Shown one piece after another: positions 41,936-44,331 of a DNA stretch of 44,331 nucleotides (positions are counted from its first letter, which is position 1; each line of letters begins with the position of its first letter). A program made the translations under genes and the position numbers. Under the pieces are notes generated by a model, which saw only the letters and a program-made list of their open reading frames with translations, did not search any database and was not told where the DNA came from. Source of the DNA: Ilumatobacteraceae bacterium (lineage in GTDB: Bacteria; Actinomycetota; Acidimicrobiia; Acidimicrobiales; Ilumatobacteraceae); the NCBI GenBank assembly GCA_009691255.1, contig SHUT01000013.1, positions 1 to 44,331 on the forward strand, written 5' to 3'.

Positions 41936-42555
41936 TTTTTCCATTCCTCCTCGGATCGGAGTGTCGGGAGTATCTGAATAGCTTTGTCAGAGGAATGCAA
42001 GCATTGAAATAGTTGCATTTGCAACTATGCCCATTTGGAAGATCTCTCGCACCTTGATGCAGTAAGGAAATCAGAGGTAGCAATCGACCATCTGGGGTAC
42101 CAAAATACTTTCGCGACGCATCTGATAATAAGTGTTCAAAGCATTTCTGGCGCCAACTAATTGTCCTCGCAATGTGTATTTTCTCTATATTTCATAAGGG
42201 TTTTAGTGACTTTGCCAGCGCTGGCACAGACACGCACAATCCACAACAGTCGAGCAAATAATGCCCCAATCTGGCGCCTTGCCAAGGGGTATTACTGGCG
42301 GGTGAGGCGGACGTAATCTTCATCCGTAAACCCCGTCTAGTTGCAAAAATATTTTTTAAAAAATTTTCAAAAATTGCTCATTTTTGGCTACTGCCGACTA
42401 AATCTAGAACTTTTTTTGATTTTTTTTGTAGTCAAATATTCATCTGTGTATCCACCACTTGAGACATCGCAGCGATAAATATGACCCTGTTGGACATGTC
42501 TCGTACTTCTCGGCAACACTCGGTAATTCGCCGGTGAGATTGAATTGGTTTGCTC
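41936..42555. other. Longest non-coding stretch, divergent HU / PhoH regulatory region
   Basis: No convincing gene is seen in about 620 bp. From left to right it holds the HU ribosome site, two dyads at 41994-42028, a CTGGCGCC at 42147-42154 repeated at 42271-42278, a perfect 14-bp palindrome TGCCAGCGCTGGCA (42213-42226), and then an A/T-rich block at 42345-42430. The A/T block contains the palindrome ATTTTTTAAAAAAT (42351-42364), T7 and T8 runs, and A-tracts expected to bend DNA. A regulatory RNA is possible but not demonstrable. Confidence 0.5.
41994..42028. promoter_or_regulatory. Tandem dyads upstream of HU, operator-like
   Basis: AATGC-AA-GCATT (41994-42005) and ATAGTTGCA-TT-TGCAACTAT (42009-42028; 9-bp perfect arms) lie side by side on the promoter-proximal side of HU. 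The size and symmetry suit a dimeric winged-helix repressor, but no known operator is matched. Confidence 0.5.
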
Positions 42556-43953
42556 GTGACTGATGTTCTTGGAGTGGACCACACTGGTGCTCCTGTCCCC
42601 GATCATCCACCTATTTCTCCGGGTACTGGACAAAGAACTCGCGTCGTATTAGACACGTCGGTGCTTGTTGCTGATCCGTCAAGCCTTCGGGCGTTTCCTG
42701 GTTGCGAAGTAGTAATCCCACTCACCGTCGTGGAAGAACTTGACGGACTGAAATCTCGCATGGACGACGTTGGGCGTGCTGCACGAACTGCACTACGGAC
42801 CATCGAAGACATGCGTCGGCGTGCTGGAGGATCAATTCATCTTCCAGTTCCAGTTGAGTCAGATGCCTTAGGCGGAACCGTCCACATCGAGGTCAACGGC
42901 ATTCAGCGCCATCGACTTGTCGAGTTTGGTCTTGATCCTGAGATTCCTGATAACCGAATTATCGGCGCAGCCCTTGGTCAAGCAGATCATGCACCAACAC
43001 GCCTTATATCCAATGATGCTGGCCTGCGAATCAAAGCGGCACACTTGGGACTAACTGCCGAAGAGCACTTGCCAACTGGTCGCAGTATGTCTACTCGTCC
43101 CGTCGGTTGGGTCACGATTGAAACGACTGCGGAGTGCATCGATCGGTTGTACTCCGACGGATCAATTCCGGCTGACATCGTGTCTGGCGCAAGTAATCTT
43201 TTCCAAAATGAGTTCGCTGTTGTGCGCGCTGGCTCGCAATCTGCTCTCACGCGACGCACCAATGAAGACCTCACTGTGCTCTCTGCATCTTCGGTAGAAC
43301 CGTGGGGATTGCGCGCACGATCTAAAGAGCAGCGTTTTGCACTTGATCTCTTGATGGACCCAGAAGTCAGCGTGTTGGCCCTTGACGGACGCGCAGGCAC
43401 CGGAAAAACCGTGATGGCGATTGCCGCAGGCTTAGAACAAGTTGTCGAACACAGGCGCTACGAAAAACTTGCCGTATATCGACCGCTCGTGCCCGTTGGT
43501 CGAGCTGACGTTGGTTTCTTGCCAGGTGGTTTAGACGAAAAACTTGATCCATGGATGTCTGCTATCCATGATGCAATCGTGGCATTGACTGATCAAAGAT
43601 CTAGCAATGATGCTCGACGACTGATCGAAGATCTCACAACACGAAATCAGTTATCACTCGAGTCAGTAACTTTTCTGCGCGGACGATCGTTGCACAGACA
43701 AATAGTGGTCGTTGACGAAGCACAAAATCTTGAGCCCACAACTCTGAAAACAATTCTGACTCGAATAGGTGAAGGAACAAAAGTCATCTTTACGGGCGAT
43801 ACCAGTCAAATAGACGTGCCATATATGGGTGAGTCCAATAACGCACTTGCCGTTTTAATCCACGCCTTTGCCGACCAACGATGCTTTGGCCATATCACCC
43901 TCACCGCTTGTGAGCGCAGCGAAGTCGCCAGCCTGGCTGCTGAACTGCTCTAG
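42556..43953 (+). CDS. phoH2: PIN-PhoH fusion protein (PhoH2-type RNA helicase/RNase)
   Basis: A 465-residue two-domain protein. The N-terminal PIN ribonuclease domain has VVLDTSVLVADPSSL (first acidic residue near 33), VVEELD, and later acidic residues in DPEIPDNRI and SNDAGLR. The C-terminal PhoH NTPase domain has ALDGRAGTGKTVMA (Walker A at 278-285), VYRPLVPVGRADVGFLPG, VVDEAQNLEP (Walker B) and FTGDTSQID. In mycobacteria PhoH2 unwinds and cleaves RNA. The start is most likely GTG at 42556; a TTG two codons upstream is possible, and no SD or leaderless -10 is obvious. It is divergent from HU across about 620 bp of regulatory DNA. Confidence 0.93.
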   Translation: MTDVLGVDHTGAPVPDHPPISPGTGQRTRVVLDTSVLVADPSSLRAFPGCEVVIPLTVVEELDGLKSRMDDVGRAARTALRTIEDMRRRAGGSIHLPVPVESDALGGTVHIEVNGIQRHRLVEFGLDPEIPDNRIIGAALGQADHAPTRLISNDAGLRIKAAHLGLTAEEHLPTGRSMSTRPVGWVTIETTAECIDRLYSDGSIPADIVSGASNLFQNEFAVVRAGSQSALTRRTNEDLTVLSASSVEPWGLRARSKEQRFALDLLMDPEVSVLALDGRAGTGKTVMAIAAGLEQVVEHRRYEKLAVYRPLVPVGRADVGFLPGGLDEKLDPWMSAIHDAIVALTDQRSSNDARRLIEDLTTRNQLSLESVTFLRGRSLHRQIVVVDEAQNLEPTTLKTILTRIGEGTKVIFTGDTSQIDVPYMGESNNALAVLIHAFADQRCFGHITLTACERSEVASLAAELL

Positions 43954-44048
43954 TTTTCCATCCGGTCGCCTCTTGACTGGTGCGTAATTCCAAACTCCAA
44001 TGTTGATGGCCGTACGCCAAGAATAAGCACCATCTCTGGCATCTGGTC

Positions 44049-44075
44049 TTGCGGGGGGGGTCGTAGTGCTAACAT
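44049..44075 (+). promoter_or_regulatory. Promoter with G8 homopolymer in the spacer
   Basis: TTGCGG (44049-44054) could be a -35, and TAACAT (44070-44075) is a -10 placed 6 nt before GTG 44082. The 15-bp spacer is dominated by the end of a G8 run (44053-44060). Gain or loss of a G would change the spacing. The 43954-44048 part shows no feature that I can support. Confidence 0.4.
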
Positions 44076-44081
44076 GTGGAC

Positions 44082-44331
44082 GTGTTCAAAACTCAGAAAC
44101 CTCAAGGTCGTATTCGGTCGACTCATATTGGGGCATTGACGCTTGCTGCAGGAGTCATTGTCGGTATTGCAATTGGTGGCATCGGAGGTGTCATTGCAGC
44201 ATCATCAAAATCTTCCAAGATTGTGGCGTGTGCTGACAAAAGAACTGGAGTAATGAGATATTCCAGTTCTGGAAAATGCACTAAGACCGAGTCAACGGTG
44301 TCATGGAATCTTGACGGTACGAACGGCACTG
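44082..44331 (+). CDS. Membrane-anchored or secreted protein (3' partial)
   Basis: The frame is open to the right edge, with 83 residues visible. A short basic N-terminus (FKTQKPQGRIR) precedes a glycine-rich hydrophobic helix (IGALTLAAGVIVGIAIGG). An extracellular part beginning IVACADKRTGVMRYSSSGKCTKTESTVSWNLDG follows. The pattern C-x-k-x-tG-x-r....C-x3-E-x2-xSWN is one I associate with actinobacterial surface proteins that continue into collagen-like Gly-Pro repeats; that continuation lies outside the window. The GTG at 44082 fits a TAACAT -10 by 6 nt; an in-frame GTG at 44076 is the alternative. The only other frame over this stretch, on the opposite strand, is a shadow. Confidence 0.6.
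   Translation, partial: MFKTQKPQGRIRSTHIGALTLAAGVIVGIAIGGIGGVIAASSKSSKIVACADKRTGVMRYSSSGKCTKTESTVSWNLDGTNGT

Noticed and set aside
42340-42430. A/T-rich block considered as a replication origin
   Set aside because: I see no DnaA boxes of the TTATCCACA type and no dnaA/dnaN neighbours.
44070-44090. TAACATGTGGACGTGTTC near the last gene considered as a third LexA box
   Set aside because: It lacks the CGAAC-N4-GTTCG symmetry that the two real boxes show perfectly.

Overview
The window reads as chromosomal DNA of an actinomycete, most likely an Acidimicrobiia-type lineage with moderate GC and a compact genome. Supporting signs are actinobacterial marker families (DUF3499, DUF3039, DUF5719, TIGR03084), coenzyme F420 genes (fbiA, fbiB, fbiD), an ImuA'/ImuB/DnaE2 mutasome under an actinobacterial LexA box, a Lys/Ala-rich histone-like protein, and the way translation starts are built. 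The class-level assignment is inference. There is no tRNA, rRNA, CRISPR array, phage gene or insertion sequence that I can support.

Layout. 1-602: end of a YczE/YitT-like membrane protein. 577-7190 (minus): DUF3499, CPBP protease, PF10131-like membrane protein, phosphomannomutase, Trm112-like protein and ahcY, the last behind its own structured leader. 7261-9219: ftsH. 9216-14382 (minus): large GT2/membrane protein, DUF5719 protein and membrane thioredoxin. 14497-16083: small conserved protein and a flippase. 16084-26063: gmd, fbiA-fbiB, a minus-strand envelope operon (three GT4 glycosyltransferases, a His-rich membrane protein, sugar nucleotidyltransferase, atypical SDR), then fcl. 26127-27547: rhomboid, FmdB-like and DUF3039 proteins. 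27551-33376 (minus): SOS mutasome imuA'-imuB-nudix and dnaE2, each unit under an identical LexA box. 33380-34294: B12-binding regulator with CarH-type motifs. 34393-41293: Nfu-like protein, acyl-CoA dehydrogenase, gpsA-hypothetical-rnhB, fbiD-PIG-L deacetylase, TIGR03084. 41404-41935: HU and a separate PAKK-type tail protein. 41936-42555: the largest non-coding stretch. 42556-43953: PIN-PhoH. The window ends in a secreted or anchored protein behind a G8 tract.

How the genes fit together. Phosphomannomutase, the mannose-1-phosphate guanylyltransferase-like enzyme, Gmd and Fcl would make GDP-L-fucose from mannose-6-phosphate. The glycosyltransferases, flippase and GT-C-like proteins are the likely users, in building a surface glycan. 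FbiD, FbiA and FbiB cover the middle and last steps of F420 assembly. The co-location of ahcY, a phosphomannomutase, DUF3499, fbiA-fbiB and a sugar-1-phosphate nucleotidyltransferase recalls the sahH-manB-fbiAB region of mycobacteria.

Most notable signals: (1) about 15 transcription-unit-leading genes have TANNNT followed by 6 or 7 nt and then ATG/GTG, which predicts leaderless mRNAs; (2) two identical SOS promoters with a Nudix gene inside the mutasome operon; (3) a CarH-like candidate photoreceptor next to that mutasome; (4) HU and its basic tail encoded as two genes; (5) a riboswitch-like leader before ahcY; (6) a G8 tract between promoter elements of the last gene. Intergenic space is minimal, and all eight convergent gene pairs overlap or lie within 17 bp.
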